Shown piece after piece: positions 35,663 to 44,486 of a stretch of DNA of 64,000 bases (positions within the stretch are counted from its first letter, which is position 1; each line of letters opens with the position of its first letter). Position numbers and translations under genes: made by a program. The notes under the pieces were generated by a model that saw only the letters and a program-made list of their open reading frames with translations, was not told where the DNA came from and made no database searches. Source of the DNA: an uncultured Bacteroides sp. (GTDB lineage Bacteria > Bacteroidota > Bacteroidia > Bacteroidales > Bacteroidaceae); the NCBI RefSeq assembly GCF_963677945.1, contig NZ_OY782578.1, positions 4,431,258 to 4,495,257 on the forward strand, given 5' to 3'.

Positions 35663-37864
35663 ATGAACACAATAAAAAAACAGACTAAAATATTATTGCT
35701 AATATTTATTTCCTTAATTACAATAACTGGGGCAAAAGCCGATGAAGGTTTTTGGCTACCTCAATTGCTTAAAGGAGAGAAATACAAAGACATGAAGAAA
35801 GCCGGACTTAAAATATCTCCGGAAGAAATATACAGCGTAAACAAAGCATGCCTTAAAGATGCAATTATTTCGTTGAGCTATGACGATAGTGCTTTTTCTC
35901 CTTATGCCAGTGCAAGTTTCGTTTCAACTAATGGTTTGGTGATTACCAATTTTCATTGCGTCCTCAGTTATCTTGAACGCATTTCAAATGTAAAAAGGAA
36001 CTTCATCAAATATGGTTATTGGTCTACTAAGCAAGAGGAAGAAACTCCTCTTTTCAACTTACAGGCTAACCAGCTTGTAAGAATGGTAGACGTTACAGAA
36101 AAGCTAACCACAGGTATTGATACTATTTCTCCTGAGAAAAGAAATGCAGAAATAAATAAGCGCACAGCCAAACTTGTAAAGGAATTATCAGAGCATAATC
36201 GTTATGAAGCTAAAGTATATGCAATGTTTGGTAACACTCAATACATTGCAGCCATAGTAAAATCGTTCTCGGACGTGCGCCTTGTGGCAGCTCCTCCCAT
36301 TGCTATCGGTAAGTTTGGCGGAGATGATGATAACTGGAGATGGCCACGCCAGACTGGTGACTTTGCTTTACTAAGAGTTTATGCCAACAAAAATAATGAA
36401 CCTGCAAAATACTCTAAAGAAAATGTTCCTTATAAAGCTTCTTATGCTTTGAGCATCTCTACTAAAGGGGTGAAGGAGGGTGACTTTACAATGGTATATG
36501 GTTTCCCTGCACAGACAAGACAGTATATTCCATCTTTCTCTCTTGAAAAGATTATTTTCAATGACACCAAAGCTAAAGCAGAAATAGCAGAAGCTAAACT
36601 AAGAATTTATCGTGAGGCTATGAGCAAAAACGATACTCTTAAGATACGTTACACTCCTCGTGTGAGCTCTATTCAGAATGTATATCTGAAATATAAGGGA
36701 CAGATTGACGGAATTCGTGAAGCACAACTTATTCAAACGAAGCAAAAACAGGAAGAAGCTTTCCAGCAATGGGCTGAATCCTCACCGGAAAGAAAAGCAC
36801 AATACGGATATTTGCTTCAAAATATGAAAAGCGTATACGAACATCTCACTCAATACAACTATGTTGATGTTTACTTCACAGATGTTGCACTAAACGGATC
36901 AAGTATAATTCCATTCGCCGGAAAGTTTGAAAAGCTAATGGCTATGTACAGACGGAAAAAGGTGAACCAGAAAGCTGCAGAAGGTGAAGTAAAAAGATTA
37001 CTGCCACTCGCTGATGACTTCTTCAATAATTGGGATAACGAAACCGAAAGAAAGTTATTTGGCAACTTACTGGGATACTTTAAAAAGAATGTTCCTACTA
37101 AATTCTATTCAAGTGAACTGGATAGCGTTGTGAAAAAGTATGGTGATAACATGGAGTTGTATTCTCAGGATGCATTTTCTCAGTCCATACTAACAAATAA
37201 AGATAGTCTTGTGAGTTTCCTTAAAAATATCTCCGTAGAAAATATAGACAAGATGGCTAATGATCCTCTTTATAAGATATCATTAGGGTTCTATTTCATT
37301 GAAACCGAAAAGATTATTCGTGAGAAAGGTTTCCTTCAGGAAAAGAATGGTGAACTGTTCTCTCAGTATCTTCAGGGAATCTATGAGATGAACAAAGATA
37401 AGACTTTTGCTCCCGATGCCAACAAAACATTGCGCGTGTCATACGGAAAAGTAGCGGGATGCAAACCGGAAGACGGACTAAGCTACAACTATTTTGCAAC
37501 TCTGGATGGAGCTATCAGCAAATACTTGCAAAACCAAAACAACCCTGATTACTATGTTCCTATAAAACTTAAAAAGCTGTACGATAACAAAGACTTTGGT
37601 AAATATGCAGAAAAAGGAGTTATGCACACTTGTTTTATGACCAATACACATACCACAAGTGGTAATTCAGGAAGCGCAGTTCTAAATGCAAAGGGTGAAC
37701 TTATCGGACTTAACTTTGACCGCATTTGGCAAGGGCTTTCATCCGATTTTTCTTATAATCCCGACAAGGCAAGAAGCATAGCTGTAGACATAAGATATGT
37801 TCTGTTCCTACTGGAAAAATACTCTCCTTCTACTTATGTATTAAAGGAGATGAATATAAAATAA
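35663..37864 (+). CDS. S46-family dipeptidyl-peptidase, DPP11-like
   Basis: 733 residues with signal peptide ending near AKADEGFW. The S46 triad is visible: His98 in TNFHC, the DDNWRWPRQTGDF region near residues 220-233, and Ser669 in TSGNSGSAV. Arg687, in GLNFDR, lies 18 residues after the serine, as Arg673 follows Ser655 in Porphyromonas DPP11. This residue sets preference for Asp/Glu at P1, whereas DPP7 has Gly there. It removes dipeptides from peptide N-termini in the periplasm. It is the last gene of the receptor-protease operon. Confidence 0.92.
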   Translation: MNTIKKQTKILLLIFISLITITGAKADEGFWLPQLLKGEKYKDMKKAGLKISPEEIYSVNKACLKDAIISLSYDDSAFSPYASASFVSTNGLVITNFHCVLSYLERISNVKRNFIKYGYWSTKQEEETPLFNLQANQLVRMVDVTEKLTTGIDTISPEKRNAEINKRTAKLVKELSEHNRYEAKVYAMFGNTQYIAAIVKSFSDVRLVAAPPIAIGKFGGDDDNWRWPRQTGDFALLRVYANKNNEPAKYSKENVPYKASYALSISTKGVKEGDFTMVYGFPAQTRQYIPSFSLEKIIFNDTKAKAEIAEAKLRIYREAMSKNDTLKIRYTPRVSSIQNVYLKYKGQIDGIREAQLIQTKQKQEEAFQQWAESSPERKAQYGYLLQNMKSVYEHLTQYNYVDVYFTDVALNGSSIIPFAGKFEKLMAMYRRKKVNQKAAEGEVKRLLPLADDFFNNWDNETERKLFGNLLGYFKKNVPTKFYSSELDSVVKKYGDNMELYSQDAFSQSILTNKDSLVSFLKNISVENIDKMANDPLYKISLGFYFIETEKIIREKGFLQEKNGELFSQYLQGIYEMNKDKTFAPDANKTLRVSYGKVAGCKPEDGLSYNYFATLDGAISKYLQNQNNPDYYVPIKLKKLYDNKDFGKYAEKGVMHTCFMTNTHTTSGNSGSAVLNAKGELIGLNFDRIWQGLSSDFSYNPDKARSIAVDIRYVLFLLEKYSPSTYVLKEMNIK

Positions 37865-37964
37865 AGCTCTGCCGTAGATGGCAAAGCCTATTACTTTTTT
37901 TTCATTCATAAATTGTGTTTCAGCAATGAGCACATATTGTTTCTACTAACACCTAACCATTTAA

Positions 37965-38045
37965 AAGTTCTGTACAGAAGATTTAATTCTTTTGTACAGG
38001 ACAATTAGATCTTCTGTACAAAAGAATTAATTGTTTTGTACAAGA
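37965..38045. repeat. 22-bp periodic array with core TGTACA (four copies) and 17-bp inverted repeat
   Basis: GTACA starts at 37972, 37994, 38016 and 38038, exactly 22 bp apart. A perfect 17-bp inverted repeat is formed by 37983-37999 and 38014-38030 with a 14-nt loop. It fills the middle of the 319-bp gap between the S46 peptidase and lysS; the rest of the gap shows no gene. Confidence 0.8.
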
Positions 38046-38147
38046 ATTCTCAAACCATTCGCCTAAGGAATAAGACGTCCTGCCTTATACCTCCCGACAA
38101 TCAATCATTTAGATGGGATTTCATTACGTTATCTGAGAAATGTTTCG

Positions 38148-38155
38148 TACTTTTG
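38148..38155 (+). promoter_or_regulatory. -7 box for lysS
   Basis: TACTTTTG fits the -7 consensus 28 bp before the lysS ATG. No clear -33 element. Confidence 0.45.
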
Positions 38156-38183
38156 CCACAAATTTGAGTTAATACGTAGTAAA

Positions 38184-39917
38184 ATGAACCTATTAGAACT
38201 AAGCGAACAGGAAATAATCAGACGAAATAGTCTGAATGAACTGCGTGCTATGGGCATTGAACCATACCCTGCAGCCGAGTACGTAACCAATGCATTCTCA
38301 ACCGATATAAAACAGGAATTCGTAGATGTTGAAAACGTTGAGCCACGAAAAGTATCTGTGGCTGGTCGTATTATGAGTCGTCGTGTAATGGGAAAAGCTT
38401 CCTTTATTGAATTACAAGATTCAAAAGGAAGAATCCAGGTTTACATCACCCGTGATGACATTTGCCCGGGAGAAGATAAAGAATTGTATACCACTGTTTT
38501 CAAACGCTTGCTCGATTTAGGTGACTTTATCGGTATTGAAGGATTTGTTTTCAGAACTCAAATGGGCGAAATCAGTATTCATGCTCAGAAGCTGACAGTT
38601 CTTTCCAAGTCAATTAAGCCACTTCCAATCGTAAAATACAAAGATGGTGTAGCTTATGATGCTTTTGAAGATCCTGAACTTCGCTATCGTCAACGTTATG
38701 TTGACCTCGTTGTTAATGAAGGGGTAAAAGATATTTTCATCAAACGTAATAAAGTATATTCATCTATGCGTGAATACTTTAACGAGAAAGATTATATGGA
38801 GGTAGAAACTCCGGTTCTACAATCTATTCCAGGAGGTGCTTCTGCACGTCCGTTCATTACGCATCACAATGCACTCGATATACCTTTATATCTTCGTATC
38901 GCAAATGAACTTTATCTGAAACGTCTTATCGTAGGAGGTTTCGAAGGAGTTTACGAGTTCTCAAAGAACTTCCGTAACGAAGGTATGGACCGCACCCACA
39001 ATCCTGAGTTTACCTGTATGGAAATATACGTTTCTTACAAGGATTACAACTGGATGATGGATTTCACAGAAAAGATGCTTGATAAGATCTGTTTCGATGT
39101 AAACGGCACTCATGAAGTGAAAGTTGGTGATAACATAATTAGTTTCAAAGCTCCATTCAAACGTATTACCATGATAGACTCTATTAAAGAGTTTACAGGT
39201 CTTGATATCACAGGAATGAACGAAGAACAGCTTCGTGAAGTATGTGCTAAGATTGGTGTGGAAGTAGATGAAACAATGGGTAAAGGAAAGCTCATCGACG
39301 AAATATTCGGCGAAAAATGTGAAGGCAACTACATTCAGCCTACATTCATCACTGATTATCCTATTGAGATGTCACCTCTTTGCAAGCGCCACCGTAACAA
39401 TCCTGAACTGACAGAACGTTTTGAATTGATGGTTAACGGTAAAGAGTTATGTAACGCATACTCTGAACTGAACGACCCAATTGATCAGCTTGGCCGTTTC
39501 CAGGATCAGCTTAAGTTAAGCGAAAAGGGAGATGACGAAGCAATGTTTATTGATAACGACTTTGTACGCTCTTTGGAATATGGTATGCCTCCTACTTCTG
39601 GTATGGGTATCGGTATGGACCGTTTGGTTATGTTGATGACCGGACAAACCACTATTCAGGAAGTTTTGTTCTTCCCTCAGATGCGTCCGGAAAAAACAAT
39701 TAAGAAAGATCCCGCAACTAAATACATGGAATTAGGTGTGCCAGAAGACTGGGTACCTGTAATCCAGAAAGCCGGATACAATCTGGTAGAAGATATGAAA
39801 GGCGTGAATCCTCAGAAATTCCAAATGGATATCTGTGGAATCAATAAAAAATATAAGCTGGAATTGAGCAATCCGTCTGTCAACACTGTTACAGAATGGA
39901 TTAATAAGCTATCATAA
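38184..39917 (+). CDS. lysS: Lysyl-tRNA synthetase, class II
   Basis: 577 residues. An OB-fold anticodon domain (about 55-165, VSVAGRIMSRRVMGKASFIE) is followed by the class II catalytic core. Motif 2 is FRNEGMDRTHNPEFTCME near residue 262 and motif 3 is GMGIGMDRLVMLMTG near residue 475. A C-terminal extension of about 65 residues after the core is common in Bacteroidota. It charges tRNA-Lys in the cytoplasm. gpsA starts 6 bp after its stop, so they are probably co-transcribed with pgi. Confidence 0.97.
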   Translation: MNLLELSEQEIIRRNSLNELRAMGIEPYPAAEYVTNAFSTDIKQEFVDVENVEPRKVSVAGRIMSRRVMGKASFIELQDSKGRIQVYITRDDICPGEDKELYTTVFKRLLDLGDFIGIEGFVFRTQMGEISIHAQKLTVLSKSIKPLPIVKYKDGVAYDAFEDPELRYRQRYVDLVVNEGVKDIFIKRNKVYSSMREYFNEKDYMEVETPVLQSIPGGASARPFITHHNALDIPLYLRIANELYLKRLIVGGFEGVYEFSKNFRNEGMDRTHNPEFTCMEIYVSYKDYNWMMDFTEKMLDKICFDVNGTHEVKVGDNIISFKAPFKRITMIDSIKEFTGLDITGMNEEQLREVCAKIGVEVDETMGKGKLIDEIFGEKCEGNYIQPTFITDYPIEMSPLCKRHRNNPELTERFELMVNGKELCNAYSELNDPIDQLGRFQDQLKLSEKGDDEAMFIDNDFVRSLEYGMPPTSGMGIGMDRLVMLMTGQTTIQEVLFFPQMRPEKTIKKDPATKYMELGVPEDWVPVIQKAGYNLVEDMKGVNPQKFQMDICGINKKYKLELSNPSVNTVTEWINKLS

Positions 39918-39923
39918 GGAATC

Positions 39924-40919
39924 ATGAAATTACCTGGAAAAATAGCAATCATGGGCGGAGGAAGCTGGGCTACAGCTATTGCAAAAATAGTTTTAGCTCA
40001 GGACGACAGCATAAACTGGTACATGCGTCGCGATGACCGTATTGCAGATTTTAAACGTTTAGGTCATAACCCGGCATATCTTACCGGAGTAAAATTTGAT
40101 GTTAAACGAATCAATTTCAGTTCCAATATTAATGATATCGTAAAAGACTCGGACACATTAATTTTTGTAACTCCTTCTCCTTATCTTAAAGTTCATCTGA
40201 AAAAGTTGAAAACTAAGCTAAAGGATAAATTCATCATAACAGCCATCAAGGGAATTGTACCAGATGAGAATCTGATTGTATCGGAATATTTGGCTCAAGA
40301 GTATGGAGTGCCCGAAGAGAACATTGCAGCTCTTGGAGGTCCGTGTCATGCTGAAGAAGTTGCATTGGAACGTCTTTCTTATTTAACTATAGCTTGTCCG
40401 GATAAAGATAAAGCACGTCTTCTTGCCCGTAAGCTGGCCAGCCAGTATATAAAAACTTCCGTAAGTGATGACGTGGCAGGTATTGAATATGGTTCTGTAC
40501 TTAAAAATGTATATGCCATTGCAGCAGGTATTTGCAGCGGACTGAAGTATGGCGACAACTTTCAGGCAGTGCTCATATCAAATGCAGTTCAGGAAATGAA
40601 TCGCTTCCTGAACACGGTATATCCTTTAAATAGAAGTATTGACGACTCTGCTTATCTTGGCGACCTGCTGGTTACTGCATATTCAAATTTTAGCCGTAAC
40701 CGCACATTCGGAACAATGATTGGTAGAGGTTATTCTGTGAAAAGTGCGCAGATAGAGATGGAGATGATTGCCGAGGGATATTATGGTACCAAATGTATAA
40801 AAGAGATAAATAAACACTATCATGTAAACATGCCTATCCTTGATGCTGTTTATAATATATTATATGAAAAAATATCTCCTGCTATTGAGATCAAATTATT
40901 AACTGACTCGTTCAGATAA
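39924..40919 (+). CDS. gpsA: Glycerol-3-phosphate dehydrogenase [NAD(P)+]
   Basis: 331 residues. The Rossmann motif IAIMGGGSWATAIAKI is at residues 8-23, and the C-terminal helical domain has the catalytic Lys in EYGSVLKNVYAIAAGICSGL near residues 190-209. It makes sn-glycerol 3-phosphate for phospholipids from dihydroxyacetone phosphate. It sits 6 bp after lysS and 15 bp before pgi, in one rightward operon ending at the terminator near 42330. Confidence 0.96.
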   Translation: MKLPGKIAIMGGGSWATAIAKIVLAQDDSINWYMRRDDRIADFKRLGHNPAYLTGVKFDVKRINFSSNINDIVKDSDTLIFVTPSPYLKVHLKKLKTKLKDKFIITAIKGIVPDENLIVSEYLAQEYGVPEENIAALGGPCHAEEVALERLSYLTIACPDKDKARLLARKLASQYIKTSVSDDVAGIEYGSVLKNVYAIAAGICSGLKYGDNFQAVLISNAVQEMNRFLNTVYPLNRSIDDSAYLGDLLVTAYSNFSRNRTFGTMIGRGYSVKSAQIEMEMIAEGYYGTKCIKEINKHYHVNMPILDAVYNILYEKISPAIEIKLLTDSFR

Positions 40920-40934
40920 CACACATAACAAATC

Positions 40935-42278
40935 ATGAAAAATATTAGTTTAAACATCGAAAAGACTTTAGAATTTATTTCTAAAGATGCTGTTTTTGCT
41001 TATGAAGCTCAGGCTAAGGCTTGCAGCGAAGCATTACACAACGGTACAGGTAAAGGTAATGATTTTCTGGGTTGGTTAAACCTTCCATCATCTACCAGCA
41101 AAGAGTTTATAGCCGACATTAAAGCTACAGCTCAGATTCTTCGTGACAATTGCGAAGTAGTTGTTATGGCCGGGATCGGTGGTAGTTATCTTGGCTCGCG
41201 TGCTGTAATCGAAGCTTTGTCAGATAGCTTTGCTTTACTTAAAGAAAAGAAAGATAGCCCTGTTATTATCTATGCAGGACATAATATTAGTGAAGATTAC
41301 CTTTCTGAACTTACTGATTATTTAAAAGGTAAGAAGTTTGGGGTAATCAACATATCTAAATCAGGAACAACAACTGAAACAGCTTTGGCTTTCCGTTTGT
41401 TGAAAAAACAATGCGAAGACCAGAGAGGTAAAGAAACAGCTCAGAAATGTATCGTTGCAATTACCGATGCAAAAAAAGGCGCTGCAAAAGTTACTGCTGA
41501 CAAAGAAGGATACAAAACTTATGTAATTCCTGATAATGTAGGCGGACGTTTTTCTGTTCTTACTCCAGTTGGTTTGCTTCCTATCGCTGTGGCAGGTTTC
41601 GACATTGAACAACTTATTGCCGGTGCTGCTAAAATGGAAGAAGTATGCGGATTGAATGTACCTTTCAATGAAAATCCTGCTGCTATCTATGCTGCAACAC
41701 GTAACGAACTTTACAAGAGCGGAAAGAAGATTGAAATTCTTGTAAACTACCACCCAAAACTTCATTTTGTTATGGAATGGTGGAAACAACTTTACGGAGA
41801 ATCAGAAGGTAAAGAAAACAAAGGTATCTTCCCTGCTGCTGTAGATTTCTCTACAGACTTGCACTCAATGGGTCAATGGATTCAGGAAGGTGAACGCAGC
41901 ATCTTCGAAACTGTTATCTCTATTGAAACTCCAAACAAGAATCTTACAGTTCCATCTGACGAAGCAAACCTCGACGGACTTAATTTCCTTGCAGGAAAAC
42001 GCGTTGACGAAGTAAACAAAATGGCCGAACTTGGTACACAGATTGCCCACGTAGACGGTGGCGTTCCTAATCTTCACATCAGCATGCCACAATTGAACGA
42101 ATATTATATCGGTCAGTTATTCTTTTTCTTTGAGAAAGCATGCGGTATCAGCGGTTATATTCTTGGAGTTAATCCATTTAACCAGCCAGGTGTTGAAGCT
42201 TACAAGAAGAACATGTTTGCTTTACTAAACAAACCAGGTTACGAAGAAGAATCAAAAGCAATTCAGGCACGCCTGTAA
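40935..42278 (+). CDS. pgi: Glucose-6-phosphate isomerase
   Basis: 447 residues, the short form also found in Firmicutes. The sugar-phosphate binding motifs are [16 protein letters not shown] near residues 81-96 and [16 protein letters not shown] near residues 138-153. The C-terminal PGI signature [16 protein letters not shown] lies near residues 413-428. It interconverts glucose 6-phosphate and fructose 6-phosphate. It is the last gene of the lysS-gpsA-pgi operon. Confidence 0.97.
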   Translation: MKNISLNIEKTLEFISKDAVFAYEAQAKACSEALHNGTGKGNDFLGWLNLPSSTSKEFIADIKATAQILRDNCEVVVMAGIGGSYLGSRAVIEALSDSFALLKEKKDSPVIIYAGHNISEDYLSELTDYLKGKKFGVINISKSGTTTETALAFRLLKKQCEDQRGKETAQKCIVAITDAKKGAAKVTADKEGYKTYVIPDNVGGRFSVLTPVGLLPIAVAGFDIEQLIAGAAKMEEVCGLNVPFNENPAAIYAATRNELYKSGKKIEILVNYHPKLHFVMEWWKQLYGESEGKENKGIFPAAVDFSTDLHSMGQWIQEGERSIFETVISIETPNKNLTVPSDEANLDGLNFLAGKRVDEVNKMAELGTQIAHVDGGVPNLHISMPQLNEYYIGQLFFFFEKACGISGYILGVNPFNQPGVEAYKKNMFALLNKPGYEEESKAIQARL

Positions 42279-42296
42279 GCTATATAATAAACAAAG

Positions 42297-42331
42297 AAAA
42301 GCCTCAGTACCATTACAGGTCTGAGGCTTTT
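42297..42331. terminator. Terminator after pgi
   Basis: AAAAGCCTCAG (42297-42307) pairs with CTGAGGCTTTT (42321-42331), followed by a T-run. It also separates the convergent lipoprotein gene. Confidence 0.88.
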
Positions 42332-42367
42332 TTTTATATCTCATCTTTAAAAATCGTCTTTATTTAA

Positions 42368-42826
42368 TCATTTCTTTTCGAGATCAACATCAAGTTCACT
42401 GCCTTCACATTCCGTTTTGGCCGACAAATAAAACTTCAACGTCATCACATCTTCCTTAACAGCTTGCACAGTTGCCTTAACTTTCACATTGGAAGTGGAA
42501 ACACCATCAACAAATGTCAGTCTGCAAGCTTCTGTATCAGTGAAATTCTTTTCAACAGAAACGTTCTTCTGATCATATTCTGCTAAAGAAATCTTAACTT
42601 CTTCATCATTAGCTTTTGCATGGAAACTAAATAAATCAGATCCATTTCCGATAAGATTGAGAGATAGCTCCACAACATCACCCACCTTAACTTTAGGGGA
42701 TTCAGTAACAATCGTATCATTAACAGAACAGCTAATAACTTTTATCTCCGGCGACACAATCGTTTCAGAGGCACAAGAGGATAGTAAAAAAAATCCAAGA
42801 ATAGATGGTAAAAAAATGTTTTTCAT
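42368..42826 (-). CDS. Small lipoprotein of unknown function
   Basis: 152 residues with signal peptide and lipobox LLSSCASE (Cys near residue 18). The mature part has alternating hydrophobic residues and looks like an Ig-like beta sandwich (VKVGDVVELSLNLIGNGSDL, VKVKATVQAV). It ends in an acidic ELDVDLEKK. I recognise no family. It is read leftward toward pgi and is divergent from the HAD phosphatase gene. Confidence 0.65.
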   Translation of the reverse strand: MKNIFLPSILGFFLLSSCASETIVSPEIKVISCSVNDTIVTESPKVKVGDVVELSLNLIGNGSDLFSFHAKANDEEVKISLAEYDQKNVSVEKNFTDTEACRLTFVDGVSTSNVKVKATVQAVKEDVMTLKFYLSAKTECEGSELDVDLEKK

Positions 42827-42912
42827 TTATAAATCATTCAAAATCAGTGCTGCAAAAATACACGAATTATCTGAATAACCAAACATTTGAATGTTAATTA
42901 AGAACTTCTTCG

Positions 42913-42920
42913 TATCTTTG
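42913..42920 (+). promoter_or_regulatory. -7 box for the HAD phosphatase gene
   Basis: TATCTTTG fits the -7 consensus; a TTTG at 42886-42889 lies 23 bp upstream, slightly wide for a -33 element. The start codon is 12 bp beyond the box. Confidence 0.5.
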
Positions 42921-42931
42921 CAACTCAATAA

Positions 42932-43681
42932 ATGAACTTACTAACTATGTTTCAAACTGCAATTAGTCGCTATTTAGAGACCCATAAACATCCATTTCTT
43001 TCACTTAAAGCCGTTCTGTTTGATATGGACGGAGTATTATACAATTCAATGCCTTATCACGCTGAATCATGGCATAAGATTATGGAAGAACGCGGATTGC
43101 ATCTTTCTAAAGAAGAAGCTTATCTACACGAAGGACGTACGGGATCTGGAACTATCAATATAGTATGCCAGCGTCAGTTTGGTAGAAATGCAACAGAAAA
43201 AGAGATTAAAGATATTTATAAAGCAAAGACGGAAGCATTCAACAGTTTTCCGTTAGCGTTACCAATGGAAGGGGCTACCGATGTACTAACAAAGGTTAAA
43301 CGCGACGGTTTATTTCCTATGATAGTTACCGGTTCTGGACAGGCATCATTATTAGGTCGCCTGAATAAAAACTTTCCTGGAGTTTTTAAGTCTGAACTAA
43401 TGGTTACCGCTTTCGACGTAAAATATGGAAAACCAAATCCGGAGCCATATCTTATGGCATTAAACAAAGGGAACCTGAAAGCTAATGAAGCTATTGTGGT
43501 TGAAAATGCACCTCTAGGAGTACAAGCAGCCGCGGCAGCAGGTATATTTACTGTAGCTGTCAACACAGGCCCTTTAGATGATGATATACTCCTTGATGCC
43601 GGAGCTAATATTCTTTTCCCATCTATGCAGGCACTCTGTGATTCATGGGAAAATCTGTTAAAGGAGTTCAGTAAAGCGTAA
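42932..43681 (+). CDS. HAD-superfamily phosphatase / beta-phosphoglucomutase-like protein
   Basis: 249 residues. HAD motif I is FDMDGVLYNSM near residues 30-40 (nucleophile Asp and acid/base Asp), motif II is IVTGSGQ, motif III Lys is in KYGKPNPEPYL, and motif IV follows in the acidic ENAPLG. A helical cap (about 45-110) places it with beta-phosphoglucomutase-like enzymes. The second Asp of motif I and the cap fit either a mutase or a sugar-phosphatase; the substrate is not clear. It stands alone before the tRNA-Arg gene. Confidence 0.85.
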   Translation: MNLLTMFQTAISRYLETHKHPFLSLKAVLFDMDGVLYNSMPYHAESWHKIMEERGLHLSKEEAYLHEGRTGSGTINIVCQRQFGRNATEKEIKDIYKAKTEAFNSFPLALPMEGATDVLTKVKRDGLFPMIVTGSGQASLLGRLNKNFPGVFKSELMVTAFDVKYGKPNPEPYLMALNKGNLKANEAIVVENAPLGVQAAAAAGIFTVAVNTGPLDDDILLDAGANILFPSMQALCDSWENLLKEFSKA

Positions 43682-43777
43682 AGGGAATATATCTAGCTAG
43701 ATAAGTATATACAATAAAAGAGAGTGTTCTAAAGAATATTTTATTATCCCGATAATGCTCTAAAAGGTATCAAAAAA

Positions 43778-43890
43778 GTGAGGGTAGGCACTTTTTGTGA
43801 GGGTAAAGTGAGGGTTTAAAATGCTACCATCACTAAAGATATGACTGATTTATAACCTATTGAATGGACCTGGTGAGGGAGTGAGGGATG
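43778..43890 (+). repeat. GTGAGGG motif array
   Basis: GTGAGGG starts at 43778, 43797, 43808, 43873 and 43881 (gaps 19, 11, 65, 8), with one inverted ACCATCAC at 43826-43833 in between. A related array in the opposite orientation lies at 60265-60383 with gaps 19, 12, 11, 65, 8. The gap between the HAD gene and the tRNA also holds a 14-bp palindrome (43690-43703) and no gene. Confidence 0.7.
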
Positions 43891-44019
43891 ACTTTAGAAA
43901 GATTACTAACGGATACATCCACCCGGATGCACAAATAAATATTCATTGTTCAAAGCTGAAGAATTAACAGTTATCACACAAGTTTTTATACTGAGTCGAA
44001 ATAATTCAAAAAATAAAGA

Positions 44020-44060
44020 AAATAAATGGGGTTGTCCAGTTTGGACAACCCCATTTATTT
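44020..44060 (-). terminator. Terminator after tRNA-Arg
   Basis: A perfect 19-bp inverted repeat, arms 44020-44038 and 44042-44060, with a GC-rich inner half and AT-rich outer half. It begins 7 bp past the tRNA 3' end on the minus strand. Confidence 0.85.
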
Positions 44061-44066
44061 GATAAG

Positions 44067-44139
44067 TGATCCCGGTGGGATTCAAACCCACGACCTTCAG
44101 AACCGGAATCTGACGCTCTATTCACTAAGCTACGGAACC
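44067..44139 (-). tRNA. tRNA-Arg (anticodon CCG)
   Basis: A 73-nt cloverleaf on the minus strand. The acceptor stem GGTTCCG (44133-44139) pairs with CGGGATC with two G-U pairs and the discriminator is A. The anticodon stem TCAGA/TCTGA encloses loop TTCCGGT, giving anticodon CCG, which reads CGG. The T arm is GTGGG TTTGAAT CCCAC. No CCA is encoded. A strong terminator follows directly. Confidence 0.92.
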
Positions 44140-44272
44140 ATATTACGCGAGCAAAAGTACAAAAATAGTTGTGTGTTTCCTAATCTTTTTTCTAAAATCC
44201 TTTCAAAACCCACTTAAATGATAACACTGCTTATTCTAGGAAAATACATTATCTATCAATTTTTCAGTTAAT

Positions 44273-44458
44273 TTGCTAATTTAGAGAATATAAGAAAGAT
44301 CTATATATAAGTTGAGTTTATCAATCTATTGAAAAACAATACAATGGAAAACACAAACAACAACTATTATTTTGAAATAGGTATTGCTAATTAAACATAC
44401 ATTTTGCTAATATTATATCAATAAATAATAGCAAATATATAAATATTATGTATATTTG
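44273..44458 (+). promoter_or_regulatory. asnA upstream region: TTGCTAAT repeats and -7 box
   Basis: TTGCTAAT occurs at 44273, 44384 and 44404, with an inverted AATAGCAAA at 44427-44435; the last three are about 20-22 bp apart. A -7 box TATATTTG lies at 44451-44458, just after them. The sites could bind a regulator of asnA. The -7 box overlaps the upstream in-frame ATG at 44448, which argues for the start at 44487. Confidence 0.45.
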
Positions 44459-44486
44459 CCGACTATTATTTAGAAATAAACAACCT

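Noticed and set aside
37865-38183. T-box or other riboswitch upstream of lysS
   Set aside because: The sequence is a 22-bp periodic TGTACA array; no T-box motif is present.
44067-44139. tRNA-Arg as attachment site of an integrated element
   Set aside because: No integrase and no repeated copy of the tRNA 3' end were found nearby.
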